Of a stretch of 64,000 bases of DNA, positions 11,870 through 21,840 are shown piece after piece. The notes under the pieces are model-generated. The model ran no database searches. It had not been told where the DNA came from and saw only the letters and a list, made by a program, of their open reading frames with translations. Made by a program: the position numbers and the translations under genes. The DNA lies in the NCBI RefSeq assembly GCF_910592395.1, contig NC_088311.1, forward strand, positions 10,730,501 through 10,794,500, written 5' to 3'. How positions within the stretch are numbered: position 1 is the stretch's first letter; every line of letters begins with the position of its first letter. The DNA comes from Lineus longissimus (taxonomy: Eukaryota; Nemertea; Pilidiophora; Heteronemertea; Lineidae).

Positions 11870-13060
11870 GGTGATACTTCGGCTAGAAGAGATTATTCTG
11901 TGACGTCCACAAAAATACCGATCACCATTGGTTTAGAGCGAGCAAAGAATCGTGTCAAGGTCTCGATCTGCATTCCGGGGCTCTTCCGAGACTTAATTAA
12001 AGCTACTGCCCAGAAACACAAATTACCATCATGTCTTATTTGTTATCGAGTAGAAATTACGGAGCTTAAAGCCTGACCCGAAGTTGATATTATAAATGAG
12101 CAAGCCTGACAATAACGTTGCCATCAAATGATATATTTGTTTACGAAGCTGGGATGTTGTTCGCTTTTGGCCAACTAAATCATGGTAAATGGAGGAACTC
12201 AAGGCCGCGAGCAAGATAAAGTTGTCATCAAATGATATATTGATGTTTACTACAAAGTTTTGGCCAACAAAATGCGCTGTAAATGGAGAAACAAAAGGCC
12301 AGGAGCAAAACGAAAAGCACAGCATGCTGTCTATTTCAAGCTGGAGCTGATCGACTAATACTCGCTCAGATAAATGGCATAATTGTACACAAAATGGTAA
12401 TAAGTTAGCCATCGCTGCTCCTCGATCAAGGTCTGATATCACACAAGCATTTTTGTGTCTCGCTCAAAAACCACAGTGTGCCTTGCACTGAAACCTGAAA
12501 ATCAATAGTGCAAACCCGTGTAGATATTTCTAAATCCCACTCATATTGACAACGCAGTATAGCCATGGAAAATGCGGTCTGTGTAAAACGGGTTCGCCTT
12601 AGTGCTACATTATTTTTCGCATAGAGATAATTTACATTGCATACGGCAGAATCAGCTCAAAGTCAAATTTGGGTGAGATGGACCATTAAGTGAGGCGCGC
12701 AATGTACAGAAAAATAACCTGCATTTCTTCAGCTGTATGGGCGGAGGTAAGGGAGACAATATATCGTTGGTAGATCAGTAAGTGGAAAAGGGGAAAATAT
12801 CAGTTCTGTTACCTGGAATTTCCATTTTAATGTCTTTCAGACCAACATACATGTGTATTTTGAATGCAAATGCAACGGAAAATGGGAAGTCCATTTGCGT
12901 TTAAAATGCGTTGCCATTTTTTGCGGCATTTGCATTTAAAACGTGTAGAACAGATTTTTCCAAGAGTCCTGAACGGGTCCGGTCTATGAAATCCACATTT
13001 TAAAACAGAATCAAAGTGCTCCTAGATTCTGTGTTGGATTCTGTTAATTTAGATGAAAAC
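11870..13060. other. No gene recognised
   Basis: The longest open stretch (12442-12029, minus) has no recognisable motif and mixed composition. A small inverted repeat built on AATGCAAATGC and GCATTTGCATT lies at about 12860-12950. Otherwise I see nothing. Confidence 0.5.
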
Positions 13061-13088
13061 AGTTGGATTCTGTTTTAAAGTGTGGTTT

Positions 13089-13280
13089 TCATATACTACT
13101 CACAACCATCAGTAGCACATTGGCTGGATCCGGTCTTGCCTCGGGCACCTCTGGCTCCTGTGCGGGCTCAGGGGGTGGATTCTGCCCGACCGGTTCCAAG
13201 GGCACCTCGACGGGATTCCCCTCTCGCCGAGCCTCCTCATCTGGAGACTTGGGCGAGTCTGGAATGGTCACTGTCTCCAC
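13089..13280 (-). pseudogene. Acidic Pro/Glu-rich exon, copy 1 of a segment also at 16.6 kb
   Basis: The minus-strand frame reads ATIPDSP-like then Pro/Glu-rich sequence ending EARPDPANVLLMVV. About 65 bases at its 3' end match 16562-16626 almost exactly. The match stops right after ATGGTTGTG; here it is followed by AGTAG, so the sequence reads GTGAGT and resembles a splice donor, whereas the 16.5 kb copy continues in frame into more coding sequence. That pattern suggests this is a genomic exon and the other a spliced (processed) copy. The family is unknown; a retroelement gag-like origin is possible. Confidence 0.4.
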
Positions 13281-13329
13281 TGCAAATGCAATTACTGGCG
13301 TACTCAGTTCAAAATTTCATTAAATTCAT

Positions 13330-14130
13330 AGTTGATCTCATTAGTTTACTAATGACAGGGGAAACGTAACTGTCTATACGTATGTGTCATATATATATTT
13401 AAATTCATTATCAGAAGTATTTTTTTCATCATACTAGTGTAACCATCCTCTAGTGAGGAGATTGTAGATCTTGCCTACCTAGTGCCATGGCGATACACTA
13501 GGCAGCAGTCAAGTATTTTGTGAGCAAACCACAAGGAACTAAATGAGGGAAAATGTGACTTTGATTAACTGTTTAATGGATCTTATGATGCAGTTGACCA
13601 CCTACCTGGTTTAATGCGAGTTGGATGAAAGCGGATACGAGTGTACAAGTCCAAAAATTTTTCCAATGAAATTTCAGGTCTTGTCTTCTGTCCCTCTCTC
13701 GAGTCTGCCCTTTACCCCAAATTTAGTGGTTATATATACAGCCTCGTACCTGTCAACTAATCCAACACACAGTAAACAGAGTTACAAAACCAAGTTTGTT
13801 GACCAAAACCGTGCCAACTCGAGTATTTTTCCGAGAAAACCCCCCACTTGGTCCAGCCAAACGTGGGAAGATCGGAGGGATCTGTCACTCAAAACACCTC
13901 TTTATCCTCTCGCACGCACCCAAAGAGCAGTGAACCCACGATTTCCTTCCCAAAGGTACCCCAAGAAACCGTATAATCCCCATAAAAACTAATGTCTTGG
14001 AAGACAGCGTCCTAAACCTTAGATACCAATAAGACAACCCCGCAGCTTAAATAACTGCCTTTTTAACTAGCGTCCGAGAAGGGCATTAAGGTCTTGCTCT
14101 AAGACCCGGAACAAATCAACCCAGGGGAAG
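13330..14130. other. Retroelement-like flank, no gene recognised
   Basis: The segment 13465-13500 (agatcttgcc...gtgccatggcgatacactagg) resembles 38210-38260 and 43563-43605 in the retroelement-like copies, so part of this stretch is probably a diverged member of that family. No coding region is supported. Confidence 0.4.
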
Positions 14131-14490
14131 CTAATGTGCGTCTTGACGAATCCTGACCTCGTTGAACCCAAAGTGTTTAATTGATAATTTTAGCTTCTCA
14201 ATCAATAGAGAGAAATAGATACCTATAACTGCATCCGAGTACGAAATGAAGAATAATGGTTTCGGAAACTCGGTCACTGATTCGTCCTCTGCAACAGAAT
14301 GAGGTCGATTAGATGTCGAGTCCACATTGTATCCGTTGCTATTGATCTGGAGTGATGTCGAGTCCGCTTTGAGCCCGCTGTCATTGGTCTGGAGTGACAT
14401 ATCTATTGGTTGTAGTTCGTCATAAACTTTCTCACCGTCGTCCAAAGCCATATGTTGTGGAGATTCTAACGTAGAAGGGAAAATGTCCAT
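14131..14490 (-). other. Unrecognised open frame after the helicase break
   Basis: The frame is Ser/Asp/Asn rich with two near-repeats (SLQTNDSGLKADSTSLQ and the NSNGYNVDSTS that follows). It could be a flanking sequence captured or joined when the Helitron fragment was truncated. No family recognised. Confidence 0.2.
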
Positions 14491-14995
14491 GGGAAAAGAC
14501 TTGCTTTGGAAGGTAGATCCCTATGGTGTGAAATGTTTGGCCTTGGGCCTTATTGATAGTGATAGCATATGCTGGTCTAATCGGGAACTGGTAGCACTGT
14601 AGTATGAAGGGCAGGTTTGCATCAGATGGTGCGAGTTTGATGCGCGGAATGAAGACACGTTTGCTGACGTGGGTGCCGGTTATGATATCTGCATGTATTG
14701 TGCGTGGATAGAGTGCTACAACTTTCAGTCTTGTGCCATTGCACAGGCCTCCTTTTATATCCAGATTGCGGAGTAGCATAATTATTGCGCCAACTTTTAG
14801 TTTCAGTATATGTGGTGGCATGCCTGTTGGGGTGAGGGAGTTCAGGAATTCCATAGGATAGTGTGTTTGTTCAGTTGGTTCTTCGCAAATAGCCGAGTCA
14901 CTGCTGATGTAGGTTTGTGCAGTTGTTGGTATTGTAATCGTATTGTATGTAAACATATTTAACTTTGTATTATTCCTGTTAAGGGACAAGTAGGC
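14490..14995 (-). pseudogene. Helitron helicase C-terminal fragment
   Basis: The frame carries the C-terminal signature of the Pif1-type helicase of animal Helitrons: YPMEFLNSLTPTGMPPH, LKVGAIIMLLRNLD, GLCNGTRLKVV and then YAITINKAQGQTF (helicase motif with K-A-Q-G-Q). Known Helitron proteins continue from SHG into a Gln-Leu-Tyr-Val-Ala-Ser/Phe-Ser-Arg segment; here the match stops at VFSHG (about 14490). The Rep nickase and most of the helicase are absent, so this is a fragment. The ORF after the break (14490-14131) is Ser/Asp rich and unrecognised. Confidence 0.8.
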
Positions 14996-15054
14996 TCTAT
15001 GCAGGACCCGAATAGGTACAGGTGAGGGGGTTTGAGCTGACTGCGGCATTGCCC

Positions 15055-15260
15055 CGCGCATTGCAGTACGCTGCTGGCCCTATGATTGGTGGCGTATTGC
15101 GCATTGCCTCCGCGCAGTGCAGTACGCTGCCAGCCTTTTGATTGGTGGCGTATTCGTGGTGCAGTGGCGCAGTGGCGCATTGCAGTTCATTCCCTGTCTC
15201 CTGGTTGGTTGGGTCCTGGATATAAAACTGCCTCTCCCTCAGCAGCGGCAGTTCCATCTT
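15055..15260 (+). promoter_or_regulatory. Promoter-like block: repeated CCAAT boxes then TATA
   Basis: Two near-repeats of 'cagtacgctgc(t/c)(g/a)gcc...gattggtggcgtatt' (15063-15100 and 15120-15155) each carry an inverted CCAAT box (ATTGG), a third GGTTGG lies at 15203, and GGATATAAAA sits at 15218-15227. This spacing is that of a TATA promoter reading plus, with a start expected near 15250. It would run antisense into the envelope-like ORF at 15259-15801. It could be the U3 part of an LTR or a Helitron-captured promoter. Confidence 0.4.
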
Positions 15261-15801
15261 AAGTTCGCTCTTGGATAATTAGGTTCCGAATTGTTCCGAT
15301 CCGAGAGATCTTGTTCAGGTGTAATTTTACTTGATTCAGTTGTGCTTCTGTCACAACACCGAAAAGTCCGTTTAGAATTGTCCCACCGAGATCAAGTAAA
15401 CCCTTCTTCGCTCTCTGTGGTGACGGTCGAGGCATCAAGTCCTTAATTAATTGCTGTAGTTGTGAAATACGGGCGATTGCTTTTTGTCGTTGTTGATTGG
15501 CCAGATACACGGTCTTCTGCACGTCGATACAGAAAAAGTCAGTTCTGTGTGGGCACGATGGAGCTGCGATATGCGAGTCCAGGATTGAGAAATTAAAATA
15601 GTCCAAGGCAAAGCTGTGATACCAGAACGAGTTCTGCTGGTGGCCAATGGAAATATAATGAAAAACTACTCCGCTGTTGATTCGTAGAATCGTCTTTTTG
15701 GGCGAATCGGCACGTACATATTGAATTGTCACCAAAATAACTGCTACTGCTATAAGTAGCAAGCGATATTTCAAGAACGCCATGATTAGTTTCCACGACA
15801 C
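15259..15801 (-). CDS. Envelope-like fusion glycoprotein, N-terminal part
   Basis: The most likely start is the second ATG (15783), giving a strong signal peptide (KYRLLLIAVAVILV). The ectodomain has spaced Cys residues, then AKKGLLDLGGTILNGLFGVV at about residue 130: a basic cleavage-like site followed by a Gly-rich hydrophobic segment. This arrangement is characteristic of the fusion glycoproteins shared by errantivirus-type LTR retrotransposons and baculovirus F proteins. The frame ends about 35 residues later with no transmembrane anchor, while the family is normally over 500 residues, so the gene is truncated or broken. No gag or pol lies next to it; a Helitron fragment follows. Identification rests on the fusion-peptide region only. 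Confidence 0.5.
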   Translation of the reverse strand: MSWKLIMAFLKYRLLLIAVAVILVTIQYVRADSPKKTILRINSGVVFHYISIGHQQNSFWYHSFALDYFNFSILDSHIAAPSCPHRTDFFCIDVQKTVYLANQQRQKAIARISQLQQLIKDLMPRPSPQRAKKGLLDLGGTILNGLFGVVTEAQLNQVKLHLNKISRIGTIRNLIIQERT

Positions 15802-16095
15802 GTGTAGTAGTTATGAGGGAGAATCGTTAATGTCAAGAAAATAACTGTCCTTCAAAATCTATTTCCTATTCTCGTAAAATCCTTTTACCAACGTGTAGTG
15901 CACCTGGTGACATCATTCATTCGTTTTACTGTAAAATATAAACAAACAAGCGTTAGAGATGCAGGTGTAGCATTATATATGTACATGTATAGACGGTTAA
16001 AAGGGTTAACAGTTAACATGCTGATTTGGGATATAGTTACCTAATTATATAGAAGCAACTGGAATGTAGGCAGTCTTCACATCGCCGTTCGATTA
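15802..16095. other. No gene recognised
   Basis: AT-rich sequence without supported features. Confidence 0.5.
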
Positions 16096-16641
16096 TTATG
16101 GCCTCATGGGCAACCGCCAGAGAAAATCAAATTCTGGGGCGGAGTCCGGATACGCAAGCACATCATTCCCAATGTAAGGATTTGGGTGCCGTATCCGAAT
16201 ATAGGTTTTCGTTTCTTCTCGAAAACGGTACAAATTGGCCGGAATTCGGGCAAAGTAATAAGCATAGATATAGGGGAGACCTATGTCCTCCCCTCCAGCA
16301 TTCAGGTCAATAAGAAGACTGCCTCCATGCATTAGTGCCCTACGTAACGTCAAAGTCTCATCTACGGTATGGATGTGGGTCGGCAACCGTGGCATAGGGG
16401 CCGGGTTGCCCCTGTCCTCTTCAATACATGACCGTAGAATGATTTCGGCCGTTTCTTGGTTTACTAAAGTCGGCATAGGCGGAGAAAGGGAGAGTAGCGC
16501 TCTGCGGGCTAATTCCCTTTCGACCGGTCGAAACACCCCTTCCCAGTATTGGGCTTCCACAACCATCAGTAGCACATTGGCTGGATCCGGTCTTGCCTCG
16601 GGCGCCTCTGGCTCCTGTGCGGGCTCAGATTTACCTGGCAT
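16096..16641 (-). CDS. Unrecognised ORF, possible processed copy
   Basis: The minus frame begins Pro/Glu rich (EPAQEPEAPEARPDPANVLL, shared with 13.1 kb) and continues without interruption into EAQYWEGVFRPVERELARR and a globular part (IILRSCIEEDRGNPAPMPRL, YIYAYYFARIPANLYRF). No known domain. It overlaps the truncated C-terminus of the piggyBac transposase at 16566-16641 and starts at CCAGGTAAAT, where the piggyBac Cys-rich tail is cut (FFGCDACQ). The absence of the donor-like site seen in the 13.1 kb copy suggests a spliced template. Possible retroelement capsid-like protein; unproven. Confidence 0.35.
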   Translation of the reverse strand: MPGKSEPAQEPEAPEARPDPANVLLMVVEAQYWEGVFRPVERELARRALLSLSPPMPTLVNQETAEIILRSCIEEDRGNPAPMPRLPTHIHTVDETLTLRRALMHGGSLLIDLNAGGEDIGLPYIYAYYFARIPANLYRFREETKTYIRIRHPNPYIGNDVLAYPDSAPEFDFLWRLPMRP

Positions 16642-17395
16642 GCATCACACCCAAAGAATGTCTCAACGCAGCGGCCACTTGGTGCACGGCGCTTTTGCTT
16701 GAGGCACTGTACACAGGCCCTTCTGCGTCCAACAAAGCATACCTTGGACTTGGAGTGTCCAAACATGACATTCTGCTGGATGGTTTCAAGAACATCCCTT
16801 TGAACCCCTGCAACAGGTGATACTCTTGTTCTGGAAGTAAAACCATTCACAAGCTGGTGTATCAAATTCAACTTGAACTTTTTCAAAGAATACTTCCTCT
16901 TGACCCTGGGCAATGGCAGGTTACTTTGTACCCACAGAATGTAGGCATTGACAATGGCCACATTCAGTAATGCCCAGAACAGATATTTCCACCACTTCTT
17001 ACCAGTTCGCCCAACTTTGTAATAGCTGCGGAATTGATCGGCATGATCAACTCCACCCATGTTCTTGTTGTAGTCTATTACAATGTTGGGTACACTGATA
17101 AGCTCATCCACTCTGTGTCTGGTCCTTGGTTTTACAGTTTCAGCTGAACCATGGAAAGTTGAGATGAAATAGACATCTCTACGCCTGTCTCTCCATCGAC
17201 AGGCAACTACATTATCATTTTTTTGCCAATATATCTTTTCTGCATACTGGAGCCTGGGGCCTGTTATTTCAGTCGGGTAGTCAACTCTGTTCGACCGTGC
17301 TGTGCCAAGGTAGTAGGTGCCCTGCTGTAACAGATCTTCTGCCAGAGTAACTGTAGAAAAGAAATTGTCAGCATGAACTCTGTGGTTCTTGTGTA

Positions 17396-19152
17396 CAGGG
17401 TGTCCCAGAAAAAACCTAATCCTGAAGTAATGGGATAATATGACCAAGTTGCCGACTACATGGCCAAAATCACGTTTTTACCATAATGTAGAAGCAAAAT
17501 GCTTTCCAATGATACCTTGAGGACATTTCTCCAGTCAAGCATGACTGAGCACCACTGCTTTGAAAATGGCATGTCAAAATCCACTTGTTTCAGTTGGGAG
17601 TCCGAACATGAAGAAAGAAACCAAGACTTTTATCAATTGAGGATATTAACATTTTTTAATCAATAATTACACAGTTTATGCACCAACACCCTCCACGTGT
17701 CCACCTCCCCTTTCAATACAAAGTTCACAACGGCGGCGCATGTCAGCCACAGCTCTTCTCACCATTGCTGGATCTTGGCGCAAGATGTCGACTTCGTGTT
17801 CAATGCGAGCTCGTAACTCTTGGATGTTAGGCGGTGGACTGGTGTAAACTTTGTTTTTTAAATACCCCCACAAGAAAAAGTCACAAGGGGTCAAATCCGG
17901 TGACCGGGCCGGCCATTCGATAGGATGGTTCAGAGCAATTACTCGGTCCTGAAAAAGTTCCCGCAAGCGATTCCGGACAGCAATGAGTCTGTGGGCAGGT
18001 GCACCGTCCTGTGCCCACCACAGTTGTCGGAAGACACCAGGTTGGAATTGCAACTGCAGCTGGGGCACAACATCTTGGTTGATCATCATCAGGTATGCTT
18101 GACCATTCACATTGCGTTGAAAGAAGAATGGTCCGATAATCGTACCATTACCACACAGTCCTATCCAAACGGTGATCTTTTCTCGGCTCATGTTTTTCTC
18201 GAAGTTGAAATTGGGGGGATGTCTCATAGGCGCATATTCAACACAGTTATGGGTGTTAACTTGTCCATTCATGGAAAATCCTGCTTCATCGCCAATCGTC
18301 AACCACACGAGAAACCTTTCATTTCTCCGACATCGCTCAAGGAGCCATTCAGCAAAACGTAGTCTTCTCCCCAGGTCCGCAGGCAACAGTTGATGACGAA
18401 CGTGCATTCGATATGGATGGAAATTCAGGTCAAGCTTGGTTATGCGATTGAACGATGAGTGGGCGATTCCAAGTCCATTTCTCCTGCTACTGGTTCCCCT
18501 TGGATGCTCGAGAAGTTGCTGTCGAACTGCGGCAATGTTATCTTCAGTTCGCACCGTGCGTTGTCTACCTGAATGGCCCTTGTTCAGATTGAGGCTTGTT
18601 CCATGTTCTCGGTTCTTCTTCACATTTGCCCAGATTGTCGTCTTTGCTGGCGGATCCCTATCAGGGAAGGCTTCCCTAAATGCATCTTGAGTAGCTTGTA
18701 GGCTCTTGTTTTTTTTAAGGAATTTTGTTACAACAAACACTCTTTGCTCACTGGTAAGTTGCACCATGTTGCTGGCTTGATGTTCTGTTGTTAATAGGCC
18801 CATCCTTCACCAATTGCCTACATAGCTTACTCAAGAAATCATTGCATAACTTAAAAATTATGTAAGTTAACCTTCCCTCATGAAGGTTATTGTCCCTGTC
18901 TTCCAGGTCAAGTGTGACAGTGAGTGCACATTCCATTTCACTGGTTCATCCCAATTGAAACAAATGTGTTTGGACACACCATTTTCAACACAATGGTGCT
19001 CTCTGATGCACGACTGGAGGAATGTCATGAAGGTATCGTTGGAAAGCATTTTGCTTCTACTTTACGGTAAAAACGTGATTTTGGCCATGTAGTCCGCAAC
19101 TTGGTCATATTATCCCATTACTTCAGGATTAGGTTTTTTCTGGGACACCCTG
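17396..19152 (-). mobile_element. mariner/Tc1-like transposon nested in piggyBac (TA target)
   Basis: Terminal inverted repeats of about 90 bases begin CAGGGTGTCCCAGAAAAAAC at 17396 and end with the inverse at 19152. Both sides are flanked by TA (17394-17395, 19153-19154), the target duplication of the IS630-Tc1-mariner superfamily. Removing the element and one TA restores the continuity of the piggyBac frame. The single large ORF on the minus strand is the transposase. The near-identical inverted repeats suggest a fairly recent insertion. Confidence 0.95.
17676..18803 (-). CDS. mariner/Tc1-like transposase, apparently intact
   Basis: About 375 residues (363 from the second ATG, at 18767). 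The N-terminus is a helix-turn-helix of the type seen in this group (LTSEQRVFVVTKFLKKNKS, TIWANVKKNREHGT). The catalytic triad is visible as WLTIGDEAGFSM, WWAQDGAPAHRL and RSPDLTPCDFFLWGYL. By my count 36 residues separate the second and third Asp, which differs from classical mariner DD34D. It ends with GGHVEGVGA. The frame has no stop and the terminal repeats are intact, so it may be active. It cuts DNA at its own ends and inserts at TA. Confidence 0.9.
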   Translation of the reverse strand: MGLLTTEHQASNMVQLTSEQRVFVVTKFLKKNKSLQATQDAFREAFPDRDPPAKTTIWANVKKNREHGTSLNLNKGHSGRQRTVRTEDNIAAVRQQLLEHPRGTSSRRNGLGIAHSSFNRITKLDLNFHPYRMHVRHQLLPADLGRRLRFAEWLLERCRRNERFLVWLTIGDEAGFSMNGQVNTHNCVEYAPMRHPPNFNFEKNMSREKITVWIGLCGNGTIIGPFFFQRNVNGQAYLMMINQDVVPQLQLQFQPGVFRQLWWAQDGAPAHRLIAVRNRLRELFQDRVIALNHPIEWPARSPDLTPCDFFLWGYLKNKVYTSPPPNIQELRARIEHEVDILRQDPAMVRRAVADMRRRCELCIERGGGHVEGVGA

Positions 19153-21283
19153 TATATACTCTCGCAGTAAATCTGTTACAACATTGTAACCTAGACCATG
19201 TTGGTCCTGACCCTGCTGTTGATCACCCTGGGCAGCCCCAGTGTACACCTTGAAAGCCAAGGTATACCCTGTTCCAGAATCGCATAAACACCAGATCTTG
19301 ATGCCCCATTTGATAGGTTTCTTGGGAATATATTGCTTCCAAGCAAGCCGGCCATCAAACTTCACCATTGCCTCGTCTATAGATATGTTCTCCCCAGCCT
19401 TGAACATTCTGGGGAAATTTTCATTGAGGACAACAATAAACCAACGCACTTTGTCAAGTTTGTCATGTCTATCAATGACATTGGGATTTGAACAATGGAG
19501 ATATTTGCACAATTGTTCATAAGTGTTTTTTGTCATGATTGAACTGATAAACTTGTCACCAAGAGCGGAATCAGCAGACCAGTAATCACCATACTCAGGG
19601 TAATCTTTTATCCCCATAAGAATGTTGATGCCAGTGAATGCACGGATTTCTTCAGGAGTGGAAGGCTTCCAATGCTTATTAGATGAAGCAAAGGGATTGT
19701 TTGGGTCAGGAACAGCTGGAGGATGGGTTTTAGCAGCGTACAAGTTAGTGTTCTCTGCCAAAGTATCCCAAAAGGTCCCGCCAAGGATGCACATGAGGTA
19801 GTCCAACTCGTCAGCATCATATCGCAGCCCACAGTCGACACCAGAGGGGGCGGTGAATGGCTGCAGAACTGGTTGGACTATCTGATTTGTCCAATCTCTG
19901 GGCGGATTTACATCCCCTCCTCCTTGGACATTACCACCACGAACCACGACCACGACGCTGTCCTTGTCCTCCCCTTCCTCTGCCTCTAGCCGGAGGCGGA
20001 CCTGCTGCTCGCCCTCTACCTCTAGCCTGAGGCGGACCTGCTCCTCGTCCTCTCCCTCGCCCTCGTCCTCGTAAAACTCTACCTCGCCCTCTTCCTCAGC
20101 CGCGAGCTGGTCCATCATTGCCAGGGTCGCTTCCAGAGGAGCTAGAATTTGACATCTGGTCATCAGAGTCATTGTCATCAGCATCACTCCCGGAAGGGTG
20201 ATCACTTTGCTGATCGCCGTCACTATCAGGACCGTAAGTGGGGTCACCTCCATGGACACTATCATCGTCAGGAGCCTGAGTGTCACTACCATGATCATCA
20301 TCTGGGCCAGATTTATCGCCAGTCTGGGAGTCCAAATAATCAGAGAGAAGAGTCACTTCCTGAAAAAGAAACAAAAAAGATTAGTTGTGGGGCCAACAGT
20401 CACCGTGATACATGGTAGGCCTAGTTCAGTAAAGGACCCAAAAAAGCAAGGAGATGGGCCTGGCCTAACAAAGGATCTTTATTGTCCTTTTACATTATTG
20501 GCCTTGAAGCCTACCGGTACATCTGTGTGAGTGAGAGTCAAGACAAGTACGGTACAAAAATAGACCCTGGCCCTAGCTACAGGGCCTAGAATATCCAGAT
20601 GTACCCTATCTCTAGGCCTAATTTCTATTCATCATGCACTCAGGGGGTTAGTCGGCATGCCAGGCCCCGAGCAGGACACGCTCTTTAGTACAGCAGCAGG
20701 CTTGAGCTATGCATGCAGAATGTCAACAAACCAGCATTTCATTTCCGGGTTCATCTCGGGTCGCATTCACATACTAAGGGCACAACACCAGAGCCACCTG
20801 TAATGGAATGGGTGTCAAATTGTTGAATATCAAAAACATAATTTAGACACTGGAATAGAAGGGGTTAATGATCAGCTGAAGTGGAAAAATAGGGATTTGA
20901 AATATTAAACTGGATTCAAGCTTTAGAATAAAAATCATTTTGGGCAGGGGTTTCGTCCAACTAATGCCAGGGGGCAGCACAGAGGAGAGCTTCTGTAACA
21001 GTAGACAGTTTGAATAAGCGTGTGAAATCTGAGGGTACATTTTTGAAAATCAATATTTCTCAAAATTTCCGTGGTGAACCCCACGCAAAATTTTCAGGGT
21101 AAGTGGCCCGGATGATGTATATTGACCCCCTAAAGTGGTTTGGTTTGAAACCCGGATTTGATATTTTTCGCTGATTTTTGAAACAACTGGAAAATGACTT
21201 AAAAAATGATACCGGTGTTGTGCCTATTAGCGAGATCAACAAATCTCTAGATTTCTCTAAATTTGCAGTGAAACTCCTCAAAT

Positions 21284-21724
21284 ATGGCTTCAGGTGATCC
21301 AATTCAGGTCTATAAAGACAGGGTAGCTGCCAGAAGCAGCATTGCAAGTAATAAGGCATGTAGGGTCTGGATGTGGGGGGCTAAACGAATGTTAGGGTCT
21401 ATGAAATATGGTGAGATGAGTGCCAAGCTGCCTGGGTGCAAATCGAAAAAATTTTCTGTGCATAGATTGGTGTACATTTTACACAATACACATGATTTGA
21501 CACCCCAGGGTGATGTCTCGCACCTTTGTCATAACTCATTATGCGTCAATTTGGAACATTTGACCCTTGAACCGCATAAAATTAATAATAATAGACAGCG
21601 CTGCTTGTCGCTAGGCGTGTGTCAGGGACATGGTGTGTACCAAGCCTGCTTGATTAATTTATATTTGGGGGATAATCAAGGTATGCTATGCTACTTCAAA
21701 TCATGTTGCAGAATGTTATTTTGA
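21284..21724 (+). CDS. HNH/His-Me finger endonuclease-like protein
   Basis: A short protein (146 residues) with the zinc-binding core of His-Me finger homing-type nucleases: FSVHRLVYILHNTHDL, then DVSHLCHNSLCVNLEHLTLE followed by HKINNNRQRC. The SHLC..H..C and the final Asn/His match the pattern of that fold. Such small proteins recur in invertebrate genomes, often in repeats. Here it lies 117 bases from the end of the convergent transposase ORF inside the same element, which suggests it belongs to the transposon. It could assist target cleavage or be an unrelated passenger. Confidence 0.7.
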   Translation: MASGDPIQVYKDRVAARSSIASNKACRVWMWGAKRMLGSMKYGEMSAKLPGCKSKKFSVHRLVYILHNTHDLTPQGDVSHLCHNSLCVNLEHLTLEPHKINNNRQRCLSLGVCQGHGVYQACLINLYLGDNQGMLCYFKSCCRMLF

Positions 21725-21840
21725 ATCCTGGCTTCAAATTTAACTAGCATGCTAACTTTAACCCCCTCCCAGTTAAAGCGTTCAGTGTTATGTAATATAT
21801 TTACCTTTTTGGTTGATATTTCTTGACTCCTTTCCCCTTT

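Noticed and set aside
12029-12442. Open frame on minus
   Set aside because: No recognisable motif, no homologous copy, composition like the surroundings.
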